DNA from: CBDBEU01 sp965204565
Lineage (GTDB): Bacteria; Pseudomonadota; Alphaproteobacteria; Rhizobiales; TMED25
Length of the DNA stretch: 64,000 nucleotides
Reading direction: 5' to 3'
Assembly (NCBI GenBank): GCA_965204565.1
Contig: CBDBEU010000003.1
Span: forward strand, 186,001 to 250,000
Positions 53,966 through 63,327 of this stretch are shown piece by piece. The translations under genes and the position numbers were made by a program. The first letter of the stretch is position 1, and every line of letters begins with the position of its first letter. The notes under the pieces are model-generated. The model searched no databases and had not been told where the DNA came from. It was given only the letters and a program-made list of their open reading frames with translations.

Positions 53966-55105
53966 AGCTTGGCGTTGACATGTGTACGTTTTGGTGTGCT
54001 GGGCGGACGTGAGCGCGATTGTCTGGAAATCGCCAGTGAACTCGGCGCGCTAGGCCATGATGTCACGCTGCTGACAACGTCGCCTCCGTCAGCCGAATTC
54101 CTGACAGCATTGAAATCGCCGATTGATGTTGAGGTCATTCGGCAAAGCAGACTGAGCAATCATGCCGGGGTAAAGGCTTTTGCCAATGCCGTCAGTAAAT
54201 GGCGCCAGGCGCACCAGGTGAACGCCGTTATCGGTTTCAACCGAATGGCTGGCCTCGATTTCCTATATGCAGTCGACCGTCCGTGGCCGTCCAAGAAGGG
54301 TGTGATGGCAATGTTGCCGCGCAACCGAATCTACATGGAGCTTGAACGGGCGGTGTTTGGCAAAGGGCAGTCCACCTACATCTTCTTCCTTGCGGCGTGC
54401 CAAGCCGAACAATACCGGCAGCGCTACGATCTGGCGCCTGATAGATATCAGGTGCTGAAGCCGATACTTCGCGCTGGCCGGATGGCACATTCAGAATTCT
54501 ATCAGCCCAGAGCCAGGCTGCGCGAGGAGTTGAATATTCCGCAAGACCACACCTTGCTGATCAATGTTGCAATCTACGGCGCCCGGAAAGGGACTGACCG
54601 GGTAGTCGAGGCGTTGGCCTCGGTGCCCGATGCCACCCTTGTTTTGGTTGGGCTCAAGGATGCAAGAAATATTCAGAACCTCGTAAGCCGCCTTGGAGTG
54701 TCTGACCGTGTGCGGATACTGGGCCATAGAGAAGATCTTGATCAGCTGATCGGTGCTGCTGATCTAATGGTTCATCCGGCGCGCGAAGAGGCCGCAGGAA
54801 ACGTCATCATAGAGAGCCTTTTGTACGGCGTTCCTGTTATCGCCAACAGCTTGTGCGGATATTCGGAGCATATCTGCATGTCCGGTGCCGGTCAGGTTCT
54901 GCCTGACCCGTTCCGCATGGATGATATGCTTGAAGCGCTGGGACATTGCCGAGAGCCGTCAAAGCTCCAAGACATGCGTTTGAAAGCCCAAGAATATTCC
55001 GGCCATTTATTGCGCTCGTTCAGCATCACCGATACCGCCCATTCCATCTTGCAAACTGTTGCAAACCGTTTGAGCGAACGTTACCAGGGCATCGGCATCG
55101 GATAG
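53963..55105 (+). CDS. Glycosyltransferase family 4 (WaaG-like)
   Basis: A 380-residue GT-B glycosyltransferase. The N-terminus has GVLGGRERDCLEIASELGAL, and the C-terminal Rossmann domain has VAIYGARKGTDRVVEALASV, HREDLDQLIGAADLMVHPAR and the donor-binding EEAAGNVIIESLLYGVPVIA (EX7E motif). It resembles LPS core heptose/glucose transferases such as WaaG. The ATG at 53963 is inside an IS terminal remnant, so the natural start may have been replaced. The long upstream open frame (from 53840) is not protein-like. It ends with TAG. Confidence 0.85.
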   Translation: MSLALTCVRFGVLGGRERDCLEIASELGALGHDVTLLTTSPPSAEFLTALKSPIDVEVIRQSRLSNHAGVKAFANAVSKWRQAHQVNAVIGFNRMAGLDFLYAVDRPWPSKKGVMAMLPRNRIYMELERAVFGKGQSTYIFFLAACQAEQYRQRYDLAPDRYQVLKPILRAGRMAHSEFYQPRARLREELNIPQDHTLLINVAIYGARKGTDRVVEALASVPDATLVLVGLKDARNIQNLVSRLGVSDRVRILGHREDLDQLIGAADLMVHPAREEAAGNVIIESLLYGVPVIANSLCGYSEHICMSGAGQVLPDPFRMDDMLEALGHCREPSKLQDMRLKAQEYSGHLLRSFSITDTAHSILQTVANRLSERYQGIGIG

Positions 55106-55191
55106 ACTAGGCCCTGCCGGATTCCAGGCCCGCGCTGCTACCTGGCGGTTCGTCAGATCATTCTGTTGTCGTGCTTGGCGCGTGTGCGGCG

Positions 55192-55945
55192 TTATTGCAG
55201 CTGCACCACCGCACTGTCATTCGCGCGCAGCTGTTGGTCGCAGCCCGGGATGGTCTGGCCCGTCCATCGGTCGACGAATTTCACAAATTCATCGGCCGAC
55301 AATGGCGTGGAGATGAAATAACCTTGCACCAGATCACACTGGATCGACTGCAGAAATGCCAACGTCGCTGCGGTTTCCACGCCTTCGACGCAGAGCGGAA
55401 GTTCGAGCAGGTGCGCAAGAGCAATCAGCGCGCGCATCACGGTGCGTGTATCCTCGCACTGATCAAGTTCGATGGCCAGCGAGCGGTCGAATTGCAGCTC
55501 GCTCAGCGGCAGGCGATAGATTTCCACCAGAGATGAGTATCCGGATCCGAAATCGTCGAGTGATACCGATATGTCCTTCAGCCGCAGCCGTGTCAGGATG
55601 TCGTTGGCCTTGGTGATGTCGGACATGGCCGTCTGTTCGGTGATTTCAACGCTCAAGAGCTCGGGGAAGGCCCTCGGCGGCAAGCAGGCCGGCAATGCGA
55701 TCGGGCAAGGACAGATCATCGAGATTGCTGGCCTAAAGGTTGACCGCAATCGGAACGGTGAATCCTGCCCGTTGCCATTCACCCAACTGCCCGATGACCT
55801 TTCCCAATACCATGGAGGTCAAAGTCTTGATCAGATCGCAACTCTGGGCCAGCGGTACAATTTCCTCCGCCCCGGTCAGGATGGTGCCAGGCGTATTAAC
55901 GCCTCGCCGCCGGCTATCGGGCTGGGGATTGTTGATTTTCAGTGA
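55192..55945 (-). pseudogene. EAL-domain c-di-GMP phosphodiesterase, broken
   Basis: Reading from 55945 downward in changing frames: GGEALIR (the EAL motif itself), then NTPGTILTGAEEIVPLAQSC, then VPIAVNL followed by TAG (55733-55735, where relatives have NLSA with Ser) and ASNLDDLSLPDRIAGLLAAE; after about 55675 another shift to VEITEQTAMSD, SLDDFGSGYSSLVEIYRLP (the DDFG motif), CVEGVETAATLAFLQSIQCD and QGYFISTPLSADEF. The N-terminal (GGDEF or sensor) part is gone. At least two shifts and one stop make it dead. EAL domains hydrolyse cyclic di-GMP. Confidence 0.8.
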
Positions 55946-56034
55946 GAGCCGACGCGGGCGGGTGATAAATTTCGCACCGGGAAGGACCCATGTTGCGACC
56001 TCTTCCCCGGCTTTGGAGTCGGGGGATTATGGAG

Positions 56035-56200
56035 TGATCGACATGGATTTACCGAGTGTAACCCGGCGCCGGCATTGCCGCGATTGAAAGCCGATCCCGG
56101 AGGTGGCGCGGCGCACCGGACCGTCGCGCAACACGATCCGCAAGTCCCTGCGGTCCGGTACTGTAGAACCGCAGTTCAAGGTTCCCGATCGGCCAGCGGC
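56035..56200 (+). mobile_element. IS21-family IstA fragment
   Basis: EVARRTGPSRNTIRKSLRSG, TVEPQFKVPDRP matches the helix-turn-helix start of an IS21 IstA transposase. Codons before it (MDLPSVTRRRHCRD, then TGA) are degraded. It stops at the point where the SLC13 gene remnant begins on the other strand (about 56196), so the IS or a deletion around it cut that gene. Confidence 0.65.
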
Positions 56201-57361
56201 AGACAGCCTAGCCAGGCGATCACCCCGGCAAGCCGCTCGGTGGGCCCTAAAAGCAGCAGGATGTCACCCTGCTTGGTGTCGATGCTTGCGCACGCGCTCA
56301 CGAAACTTCTTTCCCTGGCGTGAGATGCCGAGCAGCGTGACGCCAAAGCGGGTCAGCAGTCTCAAGGACAGCGCCGAGCGCCCCCTCGATGCGCGCGCCT
56401 TCGGAGACCACCACCTCAGCAAGCGCCAGATCGCCCGCCGCATTGGCGCTGCCATCCTTGGTCTGGCCGTCATAGGTCAGCCCCCCAGCGCGCCGACAAA
56501 ACCGTCGATTATGCCGGGCGCTGCCTCGATCACCAGAATGTCGCCCTTGCGGATCTGATCCACCCTGGCAAAGCCGGGCAGCCGCTTGCCGCGCCGCACT
56601 AGCCCCAGCACAGTCACATCGTTGTCATCGGCGATGGCGTCGAGATCACGCACCCGCCAGTCGATCGCCTTGGAGCGTTCCGGCACGACGATCTCGGCGA
56701 TATAGCCGCCAAGATCGAACAGCTCCTTGCCGCTGGCATGATCGGTGCTGGCGGACGGGATCAGTCTCCAGCCAACGCTTGCCACGAACAGGACGCCGGC
56801 TAGCGCGCAGACGATGCCGACCGGCGTGAAATCGAACATGGCGAAGGATTGCCCAAACGCGGTCTAGCGATAGGATGCGATGATGATATTGGGTGGCGTT
56901 CCGATCAGCGTCACCAACCCACCGAGAATCGAGGCAAACGACAGCGGCATCAGCGTCAGGCCGGGACTGCGCTTGGCCTTGGCGGCAGCTGCCAGGTCGA
57001 CCGGCATCAACAGCGCCAGCGCGCCGACATTGTTCATCACCGCCGACAGTGAAGCGGCAAGTCCCGACATCACCGCGATATAGCTGGAGACCGACCGCGC
57101 GCCGCTCACCACATACAGCGCGATCAGCTCGACCGCACCCGAATTGGAAAGGCCGCGGCTGACGATCAGCACCAGCGCAATGATGATCACCGCCGGATGG
57201 CCGAAACCTGAAAATGCCTGCTGCTCGGGAATCACGCCGGCGATCACCGCCACCACTAGGGCGGTGAACGCGACCAGGTCATAGCGCCAGCGGCCCCATA
57301 GCAAAAACGTGAATACGAAAGCCAGTATCGCAAATAGTATGATTTGATCCTGCGCCATCAC
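56196..57361 (-). pseudogene. SLC13-family (DASS) transporter with TrkA-C domains, broken
   Basis: A Na+/dicarboxylate or sulfate-type transporter. The N-terminal membrane part is intact from MMAQDQIILFAILAFVFTFL to LIGTPPNIIIASYR. A TAG at 56864-56866 interrupts SYR*TAFGQSFAMFDFTPVG; the frame continues through DWRVRDLDAIADDNDVTVLG and RKGDILVIEAAPGIIDGFVG to 56477, then shifts to RFGVTLLGISRQGKKFRERV and ILLLLGPTERLAGVIAWLGC. There the gene is cut by the IS21 fragment, so the second membrane half is lost. A stop, a frameshift and a truncation make it clearly dead. Confidence 0.82.
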
Positions 57362-57452
57362 GCTGCCTGTCGTTTGCCCCGCTCTGGTTGCGGGATAGCG
57401 TGAAATCGAAGGGCGGTCTATCTTCTGGCTGAATTGGTAACGAAGGTTTCAG

Positions 57453-58110
57453 GTGATTTTCGCCACGCTTGGTCAGTTTTGCGGCGTGTCTGAGGCGCGC
57501 CCGGCGCGTTTGCGCGTTGTTGCCGCGATCGCCGCAGCGCTTGTTGTTCTGCTCACAGCTCATCCTCCCGCCAGATCGCAGGACGAATCCGAAGGCGGTC
57601 TGCACGAGCGTGTGCTTCAGGCCCTGCAGGACGGTGATCTTCTGGCGATGCTTAAGGGCGGGGACATCCTGTCCGATCCGAAATTCGGCATTGTTGACGC
57701 TAGACGCGCCTTCAAGCTGTGGCAGAGTGCAGCCAAACGCGGTGCGGCGCGCGGCCAGTATGAAGCCGGCCGTTCGCTGATGATCGGGCAAGGCGTGCGC
57801 AAGGACGATCTGTCCGGCGCCGACTGGCTCGAAAAATCTGCCCGGCAGTGGTTTTGCGCCCGCCCAGTTCGCCTATGCGCTGGCGCTGCGCGAAGGCAGG
57901 GGCCAGGATGATTGACAAAGCGAGGATCTGGAGCGCCTGTCAACACTGGGGCGTGAAATCTCCGCCTATATGTCAACCGAGCAGGTCGAGCGCTCCTATT
58001 GCAACGGGCTGGAATTGCTGACCAGTGGATGTGGCAATGCCAGTATTCTGTTCCAGATCGAACGCTGGCTGGTGTGCGCCGATGACCGGCAAGCCGATGC
58101 CAGGCCGTGA
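57453..58110 (+). pseudogene. Sel1-repeat secreted protein, broken
   Basis: A GTG start at 57453 opens a signal-peptide-like N-terminus (VVAAIAAALVVLLTAHPPAR), followed by Sel1-like repeats (ARRAFKLWQSAAKRGAARGQ, LMIGQGVRKDDLSGADWLEK). At about 57847 the frame shifts to GFAPAQFAYALALREGRGQD, then a TGA at 57913-57915 interrupts, and QSEDLERLSTLGREISAYMS continues to the TGA at 58108-58110. Sel1 proteins bind partners and often serve in envelope or exopolysaccharide regulation. Its end abuts the neighbouring gene on the opposite strand. Confidence 0.75.
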
Positions 58111-58442
58111 TCAGTCGCGCTTTTTTGTCGTGCCGGATGCCAGTTCGTGTGCGCGTAGCTCCAGTAGATCAGCGCTGTGCCAGCTAAAATCGGGGCGATG
58201 CCGTAGACAAAGGCGGCATTGAGAAATCTCAGCCAGCCTGTTGATCCGGATACCAGTCCGAGCGTTGCCGCCAGCCACACCGCACACATGAAAAACCAGA
58301 GTTTCCAGACGAAATGAACGCCGCCCATGACACCGCACCACACTGTTACCGCTTGGATTACAAGCGCGGGAGATTGGCGGCTAAATCCTTTCCAGAGGGT
58401 GAACCCAATACCACACGTGAAAAGTAGGGGGGCGGCTGTCAA
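58111..58442 (-). pseudogene. Small membrane protein, possible frameshift
   Basis: A protein with three or four hydrophobic stretches: FSRQSPALVIQAVTVWCGVM, WKLWFFMCAVWLAATLGLVS, FVYGIAPILAGTALIYWSYA. From about 58160 the native end (AHELASGTTKKRD, stop 58111-58113) continues in another frame; the original frame instead runs on into the neighbouring gene to 57996. It is about 110 residues if repaired. I do not recognise a family. It ends directly at the Sel1 remnant (tail to tail, no gap). Confidence 0.55.
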
Positions 58443-58449
58443 TAGCCTT

Positions 58450-58464
58450 GCGCCCGCCGGGCGC
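58450..58464. terminator. GC-rich hairpin after secA
   Basis: GCGCCC, GCC, GGGCGC forms a perfect 6-bp stem 18 bases past the secA stop on the minus strand. No U-run follows, so it is at best a weak intrinsic terminator, or it protects the transcript end. Confidence 0.35.
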
Positions 58465-58481
58465 CAAAGGTCAGACGGGCG

Positions 58482-61301
58482 CTATTTCACCGCCCCGTGG
58501 CAGTGTTTGTATTTGCGCCCCGAACCGCATGGACATGGTGCGTTACGCGACACCCTGCCCCAGCTTGACGGATCGTTAGGATTGATCGCACCGGCTGCTG
58601 CGCGCCGGCGCAAGGGCGCAGCCCCTCGCTCTCCGGTTCCCGGCTGTTCGGCAGGTGCGCCCGCATCCATTCCAATTTGCGGATCGGGATGTGATTCCTC
58701 AAATTGAGAGAAATCGTCCTCATCCGCATCGATCGTTGGCGGCTGTTCGGCCAGTTCCACCCGCATCAACTGCGCCGTGACCGCTTCGCGCAGCCGCGCC
58801 AGCAGTGTCTCGAACAGCGTGAACGCCTCGGTCTTGTATTCGTTGAGCGGATCGCGCTGGGCATAGCCGCGCAATCCCACCACCTGGCGCAGATGATCGA
58901 GCATCGCCAGATGTTCGCGCCACAGCGTGTCAAGCGTGTGCAACAGCACCGCCTTTTCCACTTGGCGCATGGCTTTCGCCCCCATGCGCGCTGTGCGCGC
59001 CGCCATCGCGCGGTCGGCGGCATCGCCGAGCCGGTCGCGAATTTCCTGATCAGCAATCCCCTCTTCATTGGCCCAGCCCACCACCGGCAGCTTGAGATTG
59101 AGAATTTGCAAGACCTCGGTCTGCAGGCCCTCGGTGTCCCATTGTTCGGGATAGGCATTGGACGGAATATGGCGCGTGACCAGCTCGTCGATCAGTTCGT
59201 GGCGCATATCGACCACGGTCTCGGGCACGTCCGAGCCTTCCATCAGCTCGATGCGCTGCTCGAAGATGACCTTGCGCTGGTCATTCATCACATCGTCGTA
59301 TTTGAGGATGTTCTTGCGAATGTCGAAATTGCGCGCCTCGACCTTGGACTGGGCCTTTTCCAGCGCCTTGTTCACCCATGGATGGATGATCGCCTCGCCT
59401 TCCTTGAGCCCCATACGCTGCAGCATTCCGTCCATGCGTTCCGATCCGAAAATCCGCATCAGATCATCATGCAGGCTCAGATAGAACTGCGATGTTCCCG
59501 GATCGCCCTGACGGCCCGACCGACCGCGCAACTGGTTGTCGATGCGCCGGCTTTCATGGCGCTCGGTGCCGATCACGAAAAGACCGCCAGCCTGGATCAC
59601 CTTGTCCCTGGCGGTTTCCACTTCCTTGGTGATTTTCTCGATTGCCGCCTTGCGTGCCGCCTCGTCCTCGAGGTCGGCGGTTTCGGCTTCGATCCGCATC
59701 TCGACATTGCCGCCAAGCTGAATATCGGTGCCGCGCCCGGCCATATTGGTGGCAATGGTGATGGCGCCGGGAATGCCGGCCTGGGAGATGATCTGCGCTT
59801 CCTGCTCGTGGTAGCGCGCATTGAGAACCGCGAACAGCTTGTCGCGCTTGGTACCGCTCTTGCCTTCATAAAGTGCGGTAAAGGCGGCAGGATCGGCAAA
59901 ATCGATCTGGCGGAATCCCCGTTTGGTCAGTAGTTCCGCCAGTTGTTCCGATTTCTCAATCGAGGTGGTACCGACCAATACCGGCTGGCCGCGTTCCTTG
60001 CAGTCCTCGAGCTGTTCCCGAATGGCTGCGTATTTGTCATCGGCGGCGCGGTAGACCTGGTCATCCTCATCCAGCCGCCCAACCGCGACATTGGTCGGCA
60101 CCTCAACCACATCCAGGCCATAGATGTCGAGGAATTCGGCAGCTTCCGTCACCGCCGTACCGGTCATGCCGGCGAGTTTTTCATAGAGCCGGAAGTAGTT
60201 CTGATAGGTGATTGAGGCCAGCGTCTGGTTTTCCGGCTGGATGGTGCAGTCTTCCTTGGCCTCAAGCGCCTGATGCAGCCCTTCGGAGTAGCGCCGGCCC
60301 TCCATCATGCGCCCGGTGAACTCGTCGATGATGATCACTTGGCTGTCCTTGACGATGTAGTCCTTGTCGCGCTTGAACAGCTGATGTGCTTTCAGCGCCT
60401 GATTCATATGATGAACCAGCGACACGTTCTCAACGTCATAAAGCGACTCGCCACGCAAAAGATCGGCCTCGCGCAGCATCTCCTCGACATGCTCGTTGCC
60501 CGCATCGGTGAGCGTCACCTGGCGCGCCTTTTCGTCGATCTCGTAGTCTTCCTCGATCAGCAGCGGCACGAACTTGTTGACCGTGACATAGAGCTCGGAC
60601 TTGTCCTCGACCGCGCCAGAAATGATCAGCGGTGTGCGCGCTTCATCGACCAAGATTGAATCGACCTCATCGACGATCGCGAAATGATGTCCGCGCTGCA
60701 CCATGTGCTCCAGATGGTGCTTCATGTTGTCGCGCAGATAATCGAAGCCGAATTCGTTATTGGTGCCGTAGGTGACATCGCACGCATATTGGGCGTGGCG
60801 CTGATCGTCTTCCAGGCCATGAATGATGCAGCCGACCGAAAGGCCAAGAAATTTGTAGACCGTGCCCATCCACTCCGCATCGCGGCTTGCCAGATAGTCA
60901 TTGACCGTGACCAAATGCGCGCCCTTGCCTTCAAGCGCGTTCAGATAGACCGCCAGCGTGGCAACCAGTGTCTTGCCCTCGCCGGTCTTCATTTCCGAGA
61001 TCAAGCCTTCATGCAGCACTATGCCGCCGATCAGCTGCACATCGAAATGGCGCTGGCCGAGCGAGCGCTTGGCGCCCTCGCGCACGGTGGCAAACGCCGG
61101 CACCAGAATTTCATCAAGCGTCTTGCCGTTCGCCAGCTCACCGCGCAGCATGTCGGTGCGCGCTCTTAGCTGATCGTCACTCAGCGCTTCCAACTCCGGT
61201 TCCAGCGCGTTAATCGCATCGACCCGGGACTGGTATGCTTTCAGCCGGCGCTCGTTAGGCGAGCCGAATAGCCGCGTTGCGACCTTGCCCAGTTTCAGCA
61301 T
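58482..61301 (-). CDS. secA: Protein translocase ATPase SecA
   Basis: A 939-residue SecA, the motor of the Sec export pathway. Walker A is SEMKTGEGKTLVATLAVYLN, Walker B VDEVDSILVDEARTPLII; the helicase-like second domain has TNMAGRGTDIQLGGNVEM and IGTERHESRRIDNQLRGRSG. The C-terminal zinc-binding SEC-C motif is APCPCGSGRKYKHCHGAVK, which binds SecB and lipids. The start MLKLGKVATRLFGSPNERR at 61301 is the standard one. The frame is intact. Confidence 0.97.
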   Translation of the reverse strand: MLKLGKVATRLFGSPNERRLKAYQSRVDAINALEPELEALSDDQLRARTDMLRGELANGKTLDEILVPAFATVREGAKRSLGQRHFDVQLIGGIVLHEGLISEMKTGEGKTLVATLAVYLNALEGKGAHLVTVNDYLASRDAEWMGTVYKFLGLSVGCIIHGLEDDQRHAQYACDVTYGTNNEFGFDYLRDNMKHHLEHMVQRGHHFAIVDEVDSILVDEARTPLIISGAVEDKSELYVTVNKFVPLLIEEDYEIDEKARQVTLTDAGNEHVEEMLREADLLRGESLYDVENVSLVHHMNQALKAHQLFKRDKDYIVKDSQVIIIDEFTGRMMEGRRYSEGLHQALEAKEDCTIQPENQTLASITYQNYFRLYEKLAGMTGTAVTEAAEFLDIYGLDVVEVPTNVAVGRLDEDDQVYRAADDKYAAIREQLEDCKERGQPVLVGTTSIEKSEQLAELLTKRGFRQIDFADPAAFTALYEGKSGTKRDKLFAVLNARYHEQEAQIISQAGIPGAITIATNMAGRGTDIQLGGNVEMRIEAETADLEDEAARKAAIEKITKEVETARDKVIQAGGLFVIGTERHESRRIDNQLRGRSGRQGDPGTSQFYLSLHDDLMRIFGSERMDGMLQRMGLKEGEAIIHPWVNKALEKAQSKVEARNFDIRKNILKYDDVMNDQRKVIFEQRIELMEGSDVPETVVDMRHELIDELVTRHIPSNAYPEQWDTEGLQTEVLQILNLKLPVVGWANEEGIADQEIRDRLGDAADRAMAARTARMGAKAMRQVEKAVLLHTLDTLWREHLAMLDHLRQVVGLRGYAQRDPLNEYKTEAFTLFETLLARLREAVTAQLMRVELAEQPPTIDADEDDFSQFEESHPDPQIGMDAGAPAEQPGTGERGAAPLRRRAAAGAINPNDPSSWGRVSRNAPCPCGSGRKYKHCHGAVK

Positions 61302-61634
61302 GGAGTTCCTCTTGCCATCGCGTGACGGCACGCGTGTTCGCCAGCCTCGTCACGGCAGCACAGGTGGTTGCATCGTAGAAGAATCTACTGTCGGATTAAG
61401 CTCTTTTCCGAACGCCTGATAATAAACATTATATCCAAATTTGAAATCCCAAGTTTAAAAATCCGGAAGTGACTCCATGATTTTGTTTAAAATTTGCCGG
61501 ATCTACAAATAATTTGAAAACTATCCCATTTCGGATGAATAATACTTTGTGTCAAACCCCTAAAAATATCAACATCGCCGTACAATATTTCTCATAACTG
61601 TAACTCTCCCACCTTCAACTCCTTTCTAATCGAA

Positions 61635-61805
61635 TCAAGGGTATGCGTACGTTCCCAACGTCTCAGGATATTCTTCTAAAGAATTTTCCAATAAATCCCA
61701 GTTTTCAACCGCATCTTTTGGGTAAAACAATTTTACATTAAATTGTGACGTTAAAACATCATCCCACACAGGAGGCCCTCGGACAATTGTCCGAAGAGCC
61801 CTTCT
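61635..61805 (-). pseudogene. Low-GC coding fragment, 56 residues
   Basis: After the TGA at 61806-61808 the minus-strand frame reads RRALRTIVRGPPVWDDVLTS, QFNVKLFYPKDAVENWDLLE, NSLEEYPETLGTYAYP and stops at 61635-61637. Codon use is A/T-rich (AAA, TTA, GAA, AAT), unlike every neighbour. There is no start codon, so it is the end of a longer gene. A strong AAAGGAG ribosome-type site follows downstream. I do not recognise the protein family. Confidence 0.4.
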
Positions 61806-62175
61806 TCAGAAGTAATTTTCTTGTACCTGTAAATTATAAATAGAATCTGTGTACTTTCTTCAAACCTGTGACGGGTTCCTCTTATTTGTTTACCGGGTTT
61901 ATTTGATTTTTTAGGATTACTGTTGTAGAAGTAAAAACAGATTTTTCATAAAAGAGATTATATGTGGACAAAATTCAGAAGAATAAGCCGCCTTACGTTT
62001 ACGAGTCATTACCCTATTCACCATAATTAAATGTTTGCTGTAATGACATAAATACATACATAGTAGTTTTATTAATGATATTATTAATATAAATATACAG
62101 CCTCTTCATCATGATTTTTGATATTTTGCAAGGTATATTTCAGTTATCATGTAAAAAGTAAGCTCTTTTACAGAT

Positions 62176-62286
62176 TTATCCCCACGTCAACGTCGCACCA
62201 TCTGTATATTCTCCTGATTGTCCGGGAAGACCCATCGGCCCTACCGGTCCCATCAACCCCGTTGATCCTGTTGCCCCCATTGACCC
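62176..62286 (-). pseudogene. Collagen-like G-X-Y fragment
   Basis: On the minus strand the frame has nine successive G-x-y triplets (GSM GAT GST GLM GPV GPM GLP GQS GEY) followed by TDGATLTWG and a stop at 62176-62178. This is a collagen-like repeat end. Such repeats occur in phage tail or surface proteins and spore or host-derived proteins. No start is visible; the 5' side reaches native-looking sequence near 62330. Only a remnant remains. Confidence 0.5.
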
Positions 62287-62417
62287 TACAGATAAGTCCG
62301 GCACCAAATCCTGTCAACGCACCTGCGCTGCATGGAATTGAGGTCCGATGCTTCACCTTTGCGTTTTATAGCGCGAACGCATAGCTTTGGCGCGTTCTGA
62401 ACCAAAGGGAGTTCCCG

Positions 62418-63247
62418 ATGTCGATAAGAGCAGGCGGCACGCTTGCCGCCATGGCTGTCTGGTTGCTGGCAGGCAATCCACTGGCGCTTGCCCAAGAGCC
62501 GCCGCAATCCAACGTTTTTGCCACCGTCAACGGCACCGAAATCACCGCGCGCGACGTCGGCGTAGCCATCGAAACGCTGGGTTCCAAGCTTGAACAGGTT
62601 CCCGAGCAGGTCCGCCTGTCGGTGCTGGTCGATATCATCGTCAATCAGCATCTGTTCGCCGTGGTGGCGCGTGATGCCGGCGTTGAGGACAATGAGAATT
62701 ACAAGCGCCGTGTCGAATATGCGTCCGGCAAGGCATTGCGTGACACCTATGTCGAAGCGGTGCTAGCCGACAACATCACCGAGGATGATATTTCCGCGCG
62801 CTATGAGGTCGAAATCAAGGAATTGCCCAAGCAGGAAGAAATGCGTGCCCGTCATATTCTGGTGGCCAGCCAAGCAGAGGCCAATGTGCTGGTAAAGTTG
62901 CTGAGCGATGGCGCTGACTTCGCCGAGCTTGCCTCTACCCATTCCACCGGCCCGTCCGCAGCCAATGGCGGCGATCTCGACTATTTCACCGCCGAGCGTA
63001 TGGTGCCGGAGTTCTCCAAAACCGCCAGCGCACTTGGGGTGGGCGCGGTGTCCGAGCCAATGAAGACCGAATTCGGCTGGCATCTGATCAAGCTTGAGGA
63101 CCGCCGCCAGCGCTCGACGATGTGCGCGATCACATGAAGGCGCTGGTACTGCGCGACATGATCAAGGCGAAGACCAAAGAACTTCGGGAAAATGCCGACA
63201 TCACCTATGCCGGCCAGCCTCCCTCCGGAGAGGCGGGTTCACAGTAA
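62418..63247 (+). pseudogene. Parvulin-type peptidylprolyl isomerase, 3' frameshift
   Basis: A periplasmic PpiC-like chaperone: signal peptide MSIRAGGTLAAMAVWLLAGN ending ALAQ, a SurA-like N-terminal region (ITARDVGVAIETLGSKLEQV) and a rotamase domain EEMRARHILVASQAEANVLV, GDLDYFTAERMVPEF, FGWHLIKLED. The frame given runs to TGA at 63137, but the natural C-terminus (DDVRDHMKALVLRDMIKAKT and on to GEAGSQ) continues in another frame to the TAA at 63245-63247. A one-base deletion near 63115 explains this. The enzymatic domain is complete before the break, so some function may remain. It lies between secA and argJ as in relatives. Confidence 0.8.
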
Positions 63248-63327
63248 TGGGACCATGGCCTGAATGACGCCCCGGCGGCGCGGCTGCCGTTCTGCCGGGC
63301 GAGGGCTCATGATTTTGCGAGACTGAG

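Larger units (their letters stand above)
61378..62330. other. AT-rich island between secA and the parvulin gene
   Basis: About 950 bases whose composition differs sharply from all surrounding DNA: long A/T runs and codons like AAA, TTA, ATT where the rest of the window is GC-rich. The right end, about 62180-62330, is less AT-rich but still foreign in content. Two short reading frames look protein-like: one at 61635-61805 and a collagen-like one at 62176-62286, both on the minus strand. No IS ends, tRNA or integrase is seen. The island lies where secA and the parvulin gene would normally be neighbours, and each flanking gene keeps its own normal start. The origin is unknown; transfer from a low-GC organism or phage is the simplest explanation, with an assembly chimera as the alternative. 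Confidence 0.7.

Noticed and set aside
61378..62330. Prophage or integrative element as the AT-rich island
   Set aside because: No integrase, attachment repeat, terminase or IS end is visible in or beside it.
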